64,000 bases of DNA from Nectonema munidae (GCA_030549495.1 JAUIRK010000898.1:992001-1056000); one strand, 5' to 3'; shown: positions 51,271 to 64,000, counted from the first letter of the stretch. Translations and numbers: made by a program. The notes: generated by a model not told the origin, from the letters alone.

Positions 51271-54200
51271 CTTGATTTTCGCGTTTTCGAGTGTTTAAAG
51301 ACGAAATTTGAGTGAATGCTGCTAAATTGGCATTAAGATTTGAATGAATAATCACGCTGCGATTATTGTAAGATCAGCAAGACTGGTTAATTTAAAATTG
51401 CTATTCAATATGAATTTTTGTTCCTAGCACTTTGGAATCAATACGGAATAATGTAATTATAAATATAAAATTTATTTCTCTATATTAAACCATCTATCAT
51501 CTTGCTTATGAGATTGCACACAGTACCTATTGAAACAATTAAAAAATGCAGACGCAGTGAATACAAATACACCAAGTGCTGCTGCACTGCACAGTGCACA
51601 CCTTCAAAGCCTATCCTTTCTATATAATAAATAAGCCTAGGATGTAGTAGAGCCTTCAGATTTAAGTTATCTTTCCCTTTTTCTACAACACACTTTCTTT
51701 TTAGCCAAAACGGCAGTTGTAATGAATCGCATTTGCTTAATTGTTCTGATCTCGCATAAGCTGCTGGATTTTCTTTTTTATATGGGAATAGATATCTTTT
51801 AGAAAAAGTCAATCAATTGCTTTGATTATTCTTATATTAGGCGATGTTCTCGCTTTTCTTCTCTAACATCTCTGTTTTGAATGTTGAACTAAAACTTTGT
51901 CGCTCATAGTTACACACAAAATATGAAATTTGTTCTTCTCAATGAAAACATTCGATGGAACTTATCATTGATACTATTTTCGGCAAAAGTTTTAAGAAAT
52001 AGATTTTTTATATTCAAAAAACAAAAATAAACTTCGTTTAACGTCCTTTGTTCCCAAATCTATAGGATGAGACTTGGATCACACACACACACACAAAAAG
52101 ACTTATTTATTATTTAGATCATGGTGCATTTTTTACCCGAGTAACCTTCCTGACGTCAACCAGATGGCATCAGAATAAACAACAACAACAACACATTATA
52201 TTTCGCGTACATCTGTAATCGAACCCGAGACATTTGAAATGAAATGTGAAACTTCTTGATATACATAAATTTTTATGCCTTTTATTTGCAGCCCCATCCC
52301 ACCACGGACCTCTGAGTCTGGCAAAGGGGCTGGTTGAGTACCATGGGTATATCTTTTCCCCACCTATACCTTTTATTTTAAATATGCTGACAGTAAGACG
52401 GCCAACAATTTATTTGTTTATTTGATTTCTGAGAATAAGTAGTCTTTGCGTAAAAATACATATTACTTTGTATTTCATTCCATGTCTCCTTGAATTATAA
52501 AATCTAACTTTGAGTTTTCTTCCAATGTATCTACTTTGCGTAATCGGAAGAGAAAAGCAGAAATATCCCTCCTTTCACCTTTATATTTGATTTGTCACTC
52601 CTTTGTTATGTCACTCAGATGAAGTGGCACTTTTTTAAATAGTACCTTTTTCACAAACTGCCCTCTTTAGTGATTTGTTTCAATTTCTGTTTAATCAAAA
52701 GACTTTTTTCGCAAAAATAACATACAAAAAACAGATAACAAATAAAAATTCATGCTTTTTTTTTTACAAAAAACACCATGATGTAATTATTTTATTGAAT
52801 AAATTTTCTATTTCATAACTTTTCTCTCCAATTTCAACTATGGTATAGATACCTAGTTTCAAAGCATTCAGATGAAATAGCTAGAGAGATTGTTATGCAA
52901 TCATTGTTCCTACTTTTGGAATGCTATCTGGAACAATTTTGCGAAAGCTACGTCTTCCTTGAATTTGGTAAATTTTTTGTCAGGTTTGACATCTCTTTCA
53001 TATTTATCAAAGTAATTTTATACGTCACCCAATAAATTGTTAATTTATTCTCATAATTTATTTATTTTTGTATTTGATTTCTCACAAAACATATGCGGTG
53101 TGAAACATATGGATATCGACTAAATACAGCACTTGATATAATTTCAAACGAACGGTGCAAACAGTTAATTTTGTAATTGCGATGTGAAGTCAAAAAATTT
53201 TCTCTAGAATACAGATTTTCTTTGTATATGTACATTGTACAATGTGGTGTTCATGTTTAACAAAGCATGTCCAAGAATTTAAAAACATCAAGGGAAATTC
53301 TTCCCATTTTTGATTCTTTCCATTTTTTTTTTGAGAAATCCATAATATCTCTATAAATATTCTCGATAAAATTTGAATATAATAGAAGGGAAATATAATA
53401 CTACCTCTTGAAAAATTTTTTGGAAGTAAAAATGAAAGCATTTTATCAATACTGTAGGATAAATAGTTGAAATTCAATATCGTTTTGCTTCAAAAATATT
53501 TTCTCTCATTTCTTCACACGTATTCAAACAGTTTTTTCATGATTAAAATTTTCAAAAACAAAAATTAGCTCAAGATTAATACGATCTCCTTCTCCACCAC
53601 CATTCCTCTTCTCCAGCGTACACGCGTGATATCTGACAATAAAATTAAAAGACATATTCGATAAACTAAATAATTTACTAACTTACTAATTGAATACCTA
53701 AATAATTAATTCAAAATAATATCAAATCAATCGAATATATGAGTATTGAAAATCACCAATAACATTAATAAAGAGTTTTCATATTTATTGCGACAAAAGT
53801 TTTTTACGTGTACAAAATGTATGCAAATGTTTAACAAAACATTACTTATAATTGACAGATTTTTTGAAAAAATACCCAATCCTTTTTATATTTTAGAAAT
53901 GACAAAATAATTGGAAAAATATTTATGTTTTTGACAAGCATCTTTTTTGAAATTTATGAAAAAAACTATGAGAATATGTTTCATACTTATGATAGATGAT
54001 GCTTTCAAATATTTTCGATGTCAATGAGAGAAAACAAATGGGAGAAAGTGAATTTATGAAGGAAACTAATAATAATGTGCACATTTTATACACGTAAATA
54101 TTGATGAAGTTAATTTTAATATGACATTTATAAAATTTACTATAACTGAAGAACATTTGATGTATGAAGCCCTCATAATCTTTTGTACACTCTCTACACC

Positions 54201-55020
54201 AAAAAACCTTTGACGGTTATGAGAAAATTAAAAAAACTTGTTTATTTGCCAAAACATCAAAATCCAGAAGTAGCTTAGAATATTGTTTAACTACCTGTTA
54301 TACATCTTAGTTTTGAATTAGATTTTAATTATACTATGCTTATCAATCTTTTTTTATTGTTGATACAAGCCGATCTTAATCTTGAAATATCCTACTTTTA
54401 CAAAGAATGTTTGTTGACTTTCCCTCTTTAAACTTTATGAAAATTAGGTTTACCTGATTCCAGCAAGCGGAAACAAGTTGAAAAGGGAACATTTTATCAA
54501 AATAAAATTTTAAAAGAAACTTCTGGGATCAGGTTTTAAATGGTCAGCCTAATAGTTTTATGAAGAGCTGTATATAATAAAAAAAATAGGTATGCAACTT
54601 GACTAAAGGGAAGATCTACCATGTTCGAATGAACTAGGAATACTTTAATGATCTATTATTGTTATTTTAAAACTGATTTTGGCCGTATACCAGAAGTTTC
54701 TCTTTAGCGAAAATTATTATTAAACCTTTAGCTTATAAGTTAAGATTGCTATCATTTCACAAAGAAGTATACGAAATCTCAAAATTTTCAATCGGTCAGA
54801 GTTATCAAAACTGTCAAAACTGTCGATATGTAAAGCTTTAGTGACTTCAAAATAATTTTACAATTTAAATAGAATTGGTCAGTCTTTCCTTTGGCATGAA
54901 GAAAAGAGCCTTTTAGATGATGAAGTAGACAACTTTGTGTAATTTAACAATGAACATAGCGAATAATTTCATATGGAAGACAAGTTTTGACCTGGGATTG
55001 GTTAACAAATTCAGACTGAA
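51271..55020. other. no gene seen, scattered repeat scraps
   Basis: Contains an (AC)n run at 52079-52096, a retroposon-like tail with (AAC)n at 52176-52191, and a SINE-like segment at about 52290-52375 (CCCCACCTATACC as in the 14442 tail). A 110-codon - strand frame at 51480-51812 is unrecognised. Confidence 0.4.
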
Positions 55021-56570
55021 TACTGTAGATCTAGAAAAATTTGCGCGAGATTTATTTTCGCCTTTTTTCGCGTATTTTGTGCCCTCGCGAAAAAAAATAG
55101 ATCGTGAAATTTTGTAGAAAATATTAATTAACAAAATGAGCAAAAATAGATTGTGTTTTGAGGCACTACCTTTCACATGCACCTGGCGTATATTTATGAT
55201 GTGTTAGGTGTGCGGCACACCGCCTATAATTTTATACAGTTTGAACTCCCACAATTTGCTTTGTAAAATCTTTTTTTTATTGGTAGTGAAGATCTGAATG
55301 TGATTTATGAAGTAAATGAAATGACATGGACAGTTGTGTCAAGTGAAGTAGTTTACTGTCTTAGGCGCTCGCTTCACATCATGACCGCAGCTCACTGAAG
55401 GAGCATGGAGGTTCACTTGACATAAGCAAGCCCTGGGCTGAATCCATGTTTTGTCGATTAGGATACACTCAGCGCAAAGCAACCAAAGCAAGCAAAAAGC
55501 GTCCAGCAAACTTTGAAAACATGCAAACAGAGTTTCTCAACCGCTTTTCTGAAGTTGCCACTCAAGATAGTGTTCCTTCTGAACTGATCATCAACTTTGA
55601 CCAGACCAGTGTGAATATCATTCCCCAGAGTGAATGGACCATGGCTGATAAGGGCAGCAAAAAAGTACAACTCATTGGACTAGATGACAAGAGACAAGTC
55701 ACCCTTGTGCTGGGATGTACCATGTTGGGAACCCTGATGTCTCCACAAGTCCTCTACACCGGCAAAACAACCAAGTGCTATCCTGAATTCAGCTTTCGTT
55801 TCTCTTGGAACATGTGGCTCACCCAGAATCACTGGTTCAACTCCCAGACCATGATGCGTTATGCTGACAACATCCTGTTCCCCTACATTGAAAACAACGA
55901 AATGAACTAAAACTTCCTCTTCAACAGCGTGCTATCGTCATCATGGATGTCTTCAGAGCTCATCATGTCGCGGATTTCCTAGATTGGCTTCGCAACCACA
56001 ACTTTGAGATTGTGTTTGTGCCTGGAGTGTGCACAGGTGAACTGCAACCACTGGATGTTAGCGGAAATGGAATCTTGAAGCAGGCACTCAACAATAAGTT
56101 CAGCGAATGGTATGCAAAAAAAGTCACAAATGCTCTAGATGCAGGAGAAAACTTTGGCCCAATGGATCTACGGCTGTCCACTATGAAACCTCTCAACGCT
56201 TCTTGGATTCGTTATGCCATTGACAAAATGAAGTCTCAACCCGAAATTCTCATCACTGGCTGGAAGAAGACTGACATTTAAAATGCAGGGAACAAGCTTG
56301 GGAATGTTACTGAGAGTTCTGATGTATTTCGAAGATGAATGCACGTATTTATAAACATTGTATAATATTTCATGAAAGGAATATAAACAAAGTTGTATTT
56401 TCATCTTGATCATTTGTACTGTTTTTTCACTATTAGTTTTAATGCGTAAAAATAAAGTAAAATTTGATAAATTTTAAACTCTTCATTTGTGAAAATAAAT
56501 TGCCGCGAATTGGCCTTCAGGTAAATAGACGCGAAATTTAATTAACGAAAATTTTTCTGGATCTACAGTA
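55021..56570 (+). mobile_element. 1.55-kb pogo-like DNA transposon
   Basis: The ends are TACTGTAGATCTAGAAAAAT and, reversed, TACTGTAGATCCAGAAAAAT, so about 24 bp of inverted repeat inside TA dinucleotides that fit a TA target duplication. The subterminal regions on both sides are rich in TTCGCG motifs. It carries one transposase gene (about 55398-56281) and AATAAA near 56449. Confidence 0.92.
55398..56281 (+). pseudogene. pogo/Tigger-type DDE transposase, one frameshift
   Basis: Starts with the end of the CENP-B-like DNA-binding region (LKEHGGSLDISKPWAESMFC, then RLGYTQRKATKAS). The catalytic core has the first Asp in IINFDQTSVNIIP and the second in AIVIMDVFRAHH. The third acidic position is in LQPLDVSGNGILKQ, as in the DDD of pogo-like proteins. 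One base is out of step at about 55900-55910, where NNEMN-stop should lead into ELKLPLQQRAIVIMDV. The N-terminal helix-turn-helix of a full pogo protein is absent or very degraded upstream, and the element is shorter than an average Tigger. The adenine-free stop at 56279 is a normal end. Confidence 0.88.
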
Positions 56571-58480
56571 TTTTCATATCATCTGATAATAAAACACATT
56601 ATGATAATAAATAAAATCTAAGATCATCAAAATATTCTCCAATAGGAAAGCTATATTTTAGAAAATTATTTTTTGATGAAAGTTGAGGTACCAAGGAAGG
56701 ATCATCATAGAATGAATAGCAAAACCATATACTGTATAAAGTATGGAAGAAATCAGGTTGAGAGTTTGAAGCGATAACGGATTTCTGGCCAAAAGAATGG
56801 AAGTCCTATCGAGATACCTAATTTACTGACAGTTGAAATATTTTGAGTGATTTAAACACCAAAAGTTCGTTTATTAAATAAATAAATAAAATAATTTGCA
56901 AAGAAATACTGCAACTATTTTAAAGTTTAAATATTTGTCATTGATTGACAGGTTAATTGATTTATTTACACCACCACCTATAAATTTAGCATACTTTAAA
57001 TTGGGTATATATGTGTAAAAAACTTTTTATATGTATTTCACCAGTAAATTCAGCATACATGAAAAAAGTTTATATGTGTAAAAAACTCTCTATAAGTATT
57101 TCAATAAAAAATTTTATTTTTGATATGAGCTGTCATATTCAAATCATTATTTTGACAGATCTGATTGGTTTTCATAAAAAATAAATATCAATTTGAAAGA
57201 TTTATATCTCACAAAAAATATATGTAAAAAATCTTTAGACCGGAGAAAAGCCGAACTTGAACCCACAAATTTTGGCCATCATTAGAGGATTGAGCTTAAA
57301 ACGAATCTTTAAGGAATTGTGGAATTATTAAATGTGAACAAAGAATTTTCATGGAGATAAATAAGACATTGCCAGAATTAAGTACGACCCGTTTAAAAAC
57401 GTGCGGATTTTAGATACTTATATAATTATCATAAGCTAAGTATTTAAATCAGCAAACAATTTATACATGGAATATGCAAATAATGTCTTCCAATTAATTT
57501 AGAATTTAATTGAAACCGTTACAGAAGTCACAACATTGCCTAATGGTAAAACTTTCTATAACAGAGTGCATTCAGATGCTCTTTCTGCCATTGACCAATA
57601 ATATTCGTTTTGAGCGCAGAATTATAGCCTTGTGGTGGGGTAGGGTCAACTCTACCGATTCTGAATTATACAACAATCTCCCTATTTGCGTATATTTATT
57701 GGAAATTTTTGATTTTATCAAGTATTTTGTTAGTAATTTGTGTTATTTGTTATTTGGTTAATTATTTATTTAGTTAGTTGATTAATATAGGCAGTAACGC
57801 AGCCAAATATTTTTATTTGGAGGGATGAAATGTTGCACTCGTGTAAATGCTTACCTACTGGCTTTGTCTGAAGTTGAAGTACCAAGTGCTGCATATAGGA
57901 ACTCTACTCTCTGCGCTAATGACCTCCTTTATCTACTCCTCTTTTTCTATTTATTTGTTAAAAGGAAAGATTTTTCACCCCACTCTATGAGTAATTTTTT
58001 TTTATATTATACCTTTACTTTCTTGTTACAGATAGAGGGCTCATTTTAACAAAATAAAACGATTTGATCTCCCCCGTCAATGGTATAAATAATTTTTCTT
58101 TACTTTTATTTTATAAGTTTTGTGTCGTTAGAATAAGCACATTGTCCAAAGATAGATTTATTATTTCTTTTTTTAGTTTGTAAATTTCACCTTTTTTCTC
58201 GTTGAGCCCGTAACTAAGATGAAGGGGCCTAACCCCAAGTGCCCCATGTCTAGCTGCGTGGCTGAATATAGTTATTTAGTTAGTTATCTGTATCATTAAT
58301 TTAGACTCTATCACAGAATCCTCGGTTTTGGAATATTTTGGTCTCAAATTCACATTGATTTTTAAAGTCTGAATTTATAGAAAAATGATCATGTCCTTTA
58401 AAAAAGAGATTTGTAAAGGCAAATGATGTGTTTAATTATTCAAAATTTTTTGAGACATACTATTTAAATTAAGTATACAA
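56571..58480. other. no gene seen; one short tandem repeat
   Basis: A 65-bp unit is duplicated at 56978-57043 and 57044-57108 (TATATGTGTAAAAAACT core). The 57500-58290 part contains TTAG/TTTAGT short-repeat tails and a GC-richer block at 58200-58265, probably retroposon 3' ends that I cannot assign. Confidence 0.4.
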
Positions 58481-58499
58481 AAATAGGAAAGGATTTTTG

Positions 58500-60945
58500 T
58501 AGAAAAAAATAGCAAAACTCAGTCTCAAAAAATTCGTTCTTTCAAAAATGGGCTTCCATTTTATTTGAATGTTCATAAGACCATTAATTTATTATTATAG
58601 TTACTATTACAGAGGTATAACTAACCAATTCACCCGTCAACATGATTTTTCTGGCAAAAAGTTTTAAAGCTAATTCTAACCAAATTTAGGGTGGGGAATT
58701 CAATTATAAACTCAGTTTTTCTCTATCACATCAGATTTTCCAGTTATTCATGGAAAAGCTACTTTGCTTTTTAAGGTTTTAACATAAAAACACGTTTTTG
58801 TTGTAAAAACTTTCCATGTTTATTTATTATTTTTATAACGATTCATACACATTTAATAAAATCATAATTAAAATTCATTAGAATCATTTAATACAAAAGT
58901 AGAAATGATGCAGATATCAATAGAAAATGGCACCTATTTAAACTTCTTTTTTCTAGCTGATCTCTGATGCACAGCTTGTGGATTTTCTCTCATCAAGCTC
59001 CAGCAATAATCCGCCATCATGCTCAAGTCCCATCGACTTTGATAACGTTCCTCCATGGTTTTAATATCTTTATGAAAACGCTCTCCTTGTTCCTCACTGA
59101 CATCTCTAAGGTTTTCTGGAACTTGTCCAATGACTATGTAAATACTAATTTGTGAATATTGATGCTCATTCTACAACCAAGGTCTTTCAACCTCACGAGT
59201 AGCTTTTCCACAATTTCTTCTTAGTTGTCTGCTTTCTTGTTCCCTAGAAAATTCTGCACCACATTATAAAATGCAGTACAAGCCATTGCCTATGCTTCAG
59301 TCATTGTTGTGATGAAATACTGATCTTTCATTAGAGTTTTTATTTGAGGTCCATCGAATATTCCAGCCTTTTTCTTCTCATCGCTAAGACCAGGAAATGT
59401 TGAATATATATGACTGAAGCATTCTCCGTTGTGATCAAGAGCTTTTACAAATTTTTTAATCACTCCAAGTTTTATGCGCAGAGGAGGAAAGATAATATTG
59501 TTCCTATCAACTAGGGGTTCATTGACTACATTCTTATCATCAGGTGTTAAACTTTGTCTCAGTAGCCATTTTATTTTCACCCAATGCTATACTGTCCCAG
59601 TAGCACAAGAAACATGGGTATTTCATATACCCTCCTTGCTGACCTAAAAGAAAGTTTACCATTTTCAAATCGACACAAATCAGCCACCTATAAACATGAT
59701 ATTGCAACCTCTCTAAAACAATCTTGATATTATTATATTCTTCTTTGAATTTTACAGAATAACCTATTGGGACAGAGTCATACATATTTTCGTTGTGTAG
59801 CAGAACACATTTCCAACTTCTTTTGGAACTATCGATAAAAAGCCTCCAATCTTTTGAATCATATGCCGGTAGTCCCATAGAAAGTTTTAGCTCTTTTACA
59901 CCGGTAATAAACAAGCTGGTCATCTGAATGAAAGTACCTACGCAGTTCTGCTTCCCTGTTGCGATAAAACAAAACACTTGTACCAGGTACTAGCATTCGT
60001 TTTTAGCAGTCTTCAAGCCAATTCAGAAGACTCTTTTGACAGATATAGATCCCTAACCAGATCATTTAACTCAGAATGGCTAAATAGAGATGGTTTTTCA
60101 CTATCTGTATCATATGTTTGAAAAATATCTGTCAGTTCCTCTTCAAAAGAGAAAGTTGAACTGAGATCTGTGTCGTAAATCTTTTAAAATTTAGTGAATT
60201 TAGGGCACAGGAATTTCTTCACTGTGTGGAACTTTATTTCTTCCTGTGTAGAATACTTGGGCATTGCAAATGCTGTTTGTTTTTCTTATTAAAACCTTTC
60301 ACTTTGACAAGGCAGAAATAGCAGTCATCCAAGTGATTAGTGGATTCAGTCCAAACCATTGGTACACAAAACTTTAGTTTAGCTTTGCTTCCTTGAAACC
60401 ATGACCGTAAAGTTTCTAGACAAGACTTGCACGCCCAACTTTTGTCCTGGCCTCCAAGCCTTTGAGTCTTCAAAGTAAAGTTTCCACAGATATAGCAAAA
60501 TATATCTCGATCATTTGAGCATTTTCTCCGCGATGTTGAGACCATCATTAAATCATCAATTAGCAAGAATTATTAATACAATCTGTAAAAAGAAAAAACT
60601 TGTATATATCAATATATATTCAAAAATTCATATTGAAAAAAAAAATATTATCATGGCTTAAATACACGCTATTACTTAATCATTAACACATTTAAAAGTC
60701 AAAACTTTAAGATTTAAGAAAATCGGGTGTACCTATAGCACAAAAACGTGATGTGATAGAACAAATCTGAAATCAGATTTGGATTCAGCACCCAAATATC
60801 AGTCTAAAACTGTTCTTAAAGTCCATGCCAGAAAAAAAAAATTTTTTTTGTAGACCTGTGATTATTGGCTTGAGACTCAGTTTTTTGAGACCGAAGTTTC
60901 CATTCCGAGTTTTGTGAGGCCCAGTTTACAGAGTTTTCTGGTCTC
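58500..60945 (-). mobile_element. uncharacterised element: ORF between long inverted repeats
   Basis: Sequence about 200 bp downstream of the ORF stop (58600-58735) recurs inverted about 180 bp upstream of its start (60745-60860). Shared blocks are GATGTGATAGA, ATTC.(C/G)CACCC.AAAT and TGCCAGAAAAA. Farther out, both sides carry TTTTTTGAGAC(T/C)GA.. motifs (58520 inverted, 60880). Identity looks about 65-75 percent by eye, over 130 bp or more per arm. Exact ends and target duplication were not determined. Confidence 0.6.
58934..60566 (-). pseudogene. uncharacterised multicopy protein family, probable transposon ORF
   Basis: Blocks in order: CSNDRDIFCYICGNFTL with CxxC pairs, then VPMVWTESTNHLDDCYFCLV; a gap; GLPAYDSKDWRLFIDSSKRS, WKCVLLHNENMYDSVPIGYS, GYMKYPCFLCYWDS; NEPLVDRNNIIFPPLRIKLG, VIKKFVKALDHNGECFSHIY, GIFDGPQIKTLMKD; and finally VPENLRDVSEEQGERFHKDI, RWDLSMMADYCWSLMREN, ending RKKKFK at the stop 58934. 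I recall similar proteins repeated many times in aphid, Hydra and copepod genomes, unnamed. Cys pairs at the N-terminus could bind zinc. Acidic residues in IDSS, CDLK-like CVDLK and SEEQGER could be catalytic, which is inference. This copy has several stops and frame changes. It is bracketed by inverted repeats. Confidence 0.65.
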
Positions 60946-61079
60946 TAATTGATTTATATATTTCGTTAGTTATTTATTTAGTTAAGTAGCTTGATAGTTT
61001 TTAGTCAGTCATTTAACACTAGAAGGATCTTTAAATCCACATCTGACGTCCAAATGCCTATAAAAAATTTATTTATATG

Positions 61080-63795
61080 CAGAGGTGGGGAACCTTTTTG
61101 TGCATGAAGGCCACCTTACAATTCATCGTCCCTCATAGAGGCAGCACTGAACAAATTACTATTTTTTCAGTTATTTTATCCCCTCGTACAACATTTAATA
61201 ATAATCTAACTAGTATAAGTTCTTTTATTAGATTATTAAAATTAGGATTTTATTTTATACAAGTATTAATTAATAATATTCTTATAAAAAAAGACAGACG
61301 TATAAACATCGAGAATATGAAGTTTTCAAATATTTCATTTAGGTAAGTAGGTCCTTTTTATACAAATTAATGACTTCTATGAGTTTGCTTCATATTGCTT
61401 GAACAGTTTTAGATATAATATAAGCTAATATCATCTCATTTTTTTGAGTAATCAAAGAGAGAAAATATTTTCTGTAATGAAAACAAAAACAACTTTACTT
61501 GATTGGTTTTACGATTGATGATATCAAAGGTTCTAAGCTCCCTACAAAAGAAAAATCGTATGCTTTACGTCAATCTCTACGTTTTGCAATTTAATATGAG
61601 AACATTAGAAAAAATTAAAAAAAAAAATGGACAATTCTAAAAAAGCACTCGTCAAGAACTACAAGTAGTCATAAAAATAAAGAAACGATTTTATTAATCA
61701 TTTAGATAGTCTCTTTGATATGGCTCATGGAAACGTTGAAAATCTAATTAAAAACGACGAAGAACAAAATTTGCCTTATCGCCCGGGTAGTATACGAAGT
61801 GCAGACAATTTGTCATACATCAAATCAAAGAAAAAAGCTGAAAAAATTGAAGCTGAAAGCAAAAGAAAGAAGAGATCTGATTTTTTAATAGAAACATCAA
61901 CATAGTCAAAGTTCCTTTAGCTTCTTCTACTTCTTCAAGTGACTAAAATGAAAATGATAAAAGTTTTTTTCCCAAAGCAATAAAAAACGAGGAAGGAAAA
62001 ACATAATAACTAAAGAAATGCACTCTTCTTTTAATTGTACGCACATTTCTTCCAGAAAAGCTACATTTATTCTTACAGAAGCTGCAAAAAGTTTTGGAGT
62101 AGATCATTTAGTTAAAATACAATATTAATCATACGTCAATTCATAGAAAAAGAATAAAAAAAAAAGAAATACCCAAAATAAAAAAACAATTTTGAAGTAA
62201 GTGGATCCATCACTGTTCATTGGGATGGTAAGATGATGGAAGAATTGACTTCTAGAAAACATGTTGATCGTCTAACAGTATACTTGCTTCTAATTTTCGA
62301 AGTCAACATTATTGATAAATTCGATTGGAAAAGCACAAGCTGATGCTATTAAGACGCGTTTGAATGTGTGAAAGCTTTCAGAAAAAGTCAAAGCCATGAT
62401 CTTTGACACAACAGCTATAAACACACGTAAAGAAAACAGTGCTTGCATTTTACTTGAAAAAAACTTGGGAAAACCTTATTATATTTACCTTGTAGGCATC
62501 ACATTTTAGAACTTATATTAAAAGCTTGCTTTGAAGTTTCATTTGGTGCAACGTCTTCAGCTCCAGAAATTTTGTTGTTTTTAAAGACAACTATATAGTT
62601 CTTTTGATCAAAAAATGTTTCAAGCATGTACAATTAATGAAAAAGAAATAGTAAAATAAAAATGGAATTAATTGAGTTCACAAAAGATCAAAAAAGGGAC
62701 TTGAGAGATGATTATAAAGAACCTATAGATTTTTCAATTATTTTTCTTGGAGGTTCTCCTATAAAAGGAATTAAGTTTCGTTTAATGCATCAAGCCCGAT
62801 GGATGGCAAACGCGTTGTATGCTATAAAAATTTATCTTTTTAGAAAATAATTTGAAATGAAAAAAAATGAAGAGCAAAGAGTAGAAGATTTATCTTTATT
62901 TTATGTTTTGACTAAAAGATAACATCTTCTTTTTCTGATTTTGCTAATTAATTATAATAAATATTTTCTTGACATTTTGAAAAACACTCGTTACAACGTC
63001 ATACGACACATGTCCACAAATTTCTTTTTTTGCACTTTTTTCTCCTTTTATTAATGTTAATGCATTCAATTGAAGATTTGTCTTCTTTTGAACAAGAGTG
63101 AAGAGAAAACGAGCTCTGACAAAGTTCTTCAGCAATTTATAGGATGTTATATTTTCAGCTGATCGTAGATTTGCAAACCTCTTTATAAATGATCCAACTA
63201 TTTATAAGAACTATAGATCTTTTTTCAAATATAAATTATTGGTATATAATTTCAAATAAAATATAAAGAGAAAAATTGCATTTTTTATTTGCAGAAATCT
63301 CAAGAAAATATTTTAAAAACTCTTTATAAAATACCGAGCTAATGTTAAATGATATTATAAGATATAAAAAAATTAATAAATGTGAGTTTGTATAGGTTTA
63401 GAAAAATGGGACAAGATGGTATGGGGATGAGAGAATTGGATATGGTGCAAGTTGACTGTAAATACTTATGCCATTTCTGCTTATTGTTCATAGTTATCTG
63501 CATGAAATATAAGTCTTGAAAGTCGCTTGAGGGAAACACTTTTAAAGAAATATTTATTCATTGAACAATTTTGGACGATAAAACCAATTTTCAAAAGTCG
63601 CGTCAAAGTTTACGATTGAGGTCATTTATATTAATATTCAAACATATCAAGAATAATGAAGTTATTTATAATTTATATCAAAAATTATAACAAATTTTTA
63701 TTTAAATAATGCAAAAAGTTAATTATCTTGGAACGCCACATTTCAATTAAGGTACCTTGGTGACCTCTAGAATTGTCTTATTGACCCCCGCTCTA
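61080..63795 (+). mobile_element. degraded hAT-like transposon
   Basis: The left end CAGAGGTGGGGAACC is typical of hAT termini. The proposed right end, reversed, reads AGAGCGGGGGTCAATAAG with a shared AGG(C/T)CACC block inside. The ORF pieces on the + strand, in order, are: LPYRPGSIRSADNLSYIKSK (61720-61905), ATFILTEAAKSFGVDH (about 62060), ITVHWDGKMMEELTSRKHVD (about 62205), AMIFDTTAINTRKENSACIL then CRHHILELILKA (62395-62540), and FLGGSPIKGIKFRLMHQARW then MANALYAIKIYLF (62740-62850). The CRHH helix and DTT site resemble hAT cores. Many breaks; no 8-bp duplication found. Confidence 0.6.
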
Positions 63796-63880
63796 AAGAT
63801 CAAGCACTTCAGAGCAGAGTTTGTCAACCATTTTTGACAGTGGATCCGTTAAAAGATTATAAATCTGATGGACTCCAAAC

Positions 63881-64000
63881 CAGGGGCGTAGCCACAGGGG
63901 GGGGGGGGGCAAGGGGGCCGTGCCCCCCCCCCCCTCCCCCAAATACCTTTTCTGCCCCCCCCCCCCCCCCCAAATACCTTCCAATATGCTTGCCCCCCTA
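63881..64000 (+). mobile_element. hAT-type MITE end, cut by window edge
   Basis: CAGGGGCGTAGCCACAGGGG is a very common hAT MITE terminus. It is followed by long G and C runs (G12, C12, C15) that may also be over-called. The rest lies beyond the window. Confidence 0.65.

Noticed and set aside
51480-51812. 110-codon - strand frame, and a Cys-rich + strand frame in the same place
   Set aside because: Neither shows splice context, family motifs or codon bias distinguishable from chance.
52079-52200. CRISPR-like or satellite array from AC and AAC repeats
   Set aside because: Ordinary microsatellite and retroposon tail; no spacer-repeat structure.
61080-63795. An 8-bp duplication for the degraded hAT-like element
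   Set aside because: Flanks TTTATATG and AAGATCAA do not match. The right end may be misplaced or eroded.
63793-63984. Gly/Pro-rich - strand frame
   Set aside because: It is a translation of the G/C runs in a hAT MITE terminus.

Overview
The window is AT-rich metazoan DNA, most probably arthropod. Two intron-bearing animal genes run through it, one core promoter has arthropod-style TATA plus TCAGTT initiator spacing, and there is a dense mixed load of DNA transposons, MITEs, SINEs and LINEs. A parasitic copepod (sea louse) would fit the small-intron and repeat style, but that is inference and no marker here proves it. I saw no prokaryotic operon, rRNA, convincing tRNA gene or CRISPR array, and recognised no LTR retrovirus-like or Polinton-like element.

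Host genes. (1) An alpha-carbonic anhydrase runs on the + strand. Four exons (974-1095, 8266-8361, 11099-11210, 12422-12690) join in matching phase and keep all three zinc histidines. The N-terminal exon(s) lie left of the window or were not found. (2) An animal haem peroxidase runs on the - strand across about 29 kb. Eight exons (46134-45977, 42278-41924, 38671-38555, 38318-38183, 31957-31815, 28992-28830, 23342-23150, 17598-17412) carry the distal His, the REHN motif, the proximal-His FRFGH motif and the RGRDHG motif. Two expected exons were not found, and exon 42278-41924 has a one-base frame slip in a G run. Small unrecognised coding-like blocks sit in its introns (37834-37965, 38763-39190, 39539-39932, 44430-44615).

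Mobile DNA. 1-6.6 kb: a hAT end, a hAT transposase scrap, a TTAA-flanked MITE, and a nearly complete but broken LINE with ORF1 and ORF2 on the - strand inside carbonic anhydrase intron 1. 14-16.5 kb: two TIR elements with 8-bp target duplications, a tRNA-type SINE and a LINE 3' scrap. 20-34 kb: two piggyBac-transposase remnants, two more 130-bp TTAA MITEs, a near-intact 2.9-kb hAT element with a perfect 8-bp duplication (24286-27190), a dispersed repeat in inverted copies, an internally deleted hAT (33420-34121), and two stretches whose homopolymers look artificially inflated. 40-51 kb: three more hAT-type MITEs with perfect 8-bp duplications, a minisatellite foldback and a long hairpin. 55-64 kb: a 1.55-kb pogo-like element with TA ends, an uncharacterised protein family bracketed by long inverted repeats (58.5-60.95 kb), a degraded hAT-like element, and a further hAT end cut by the window edge.

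The most novel item is the 58.5-60.95 kb element. Its ORF belongs to no transposase family I can name, yet it sits symmetrically between inverted repeats, and a scrap of the same terminus recurs near 43.35 kb.
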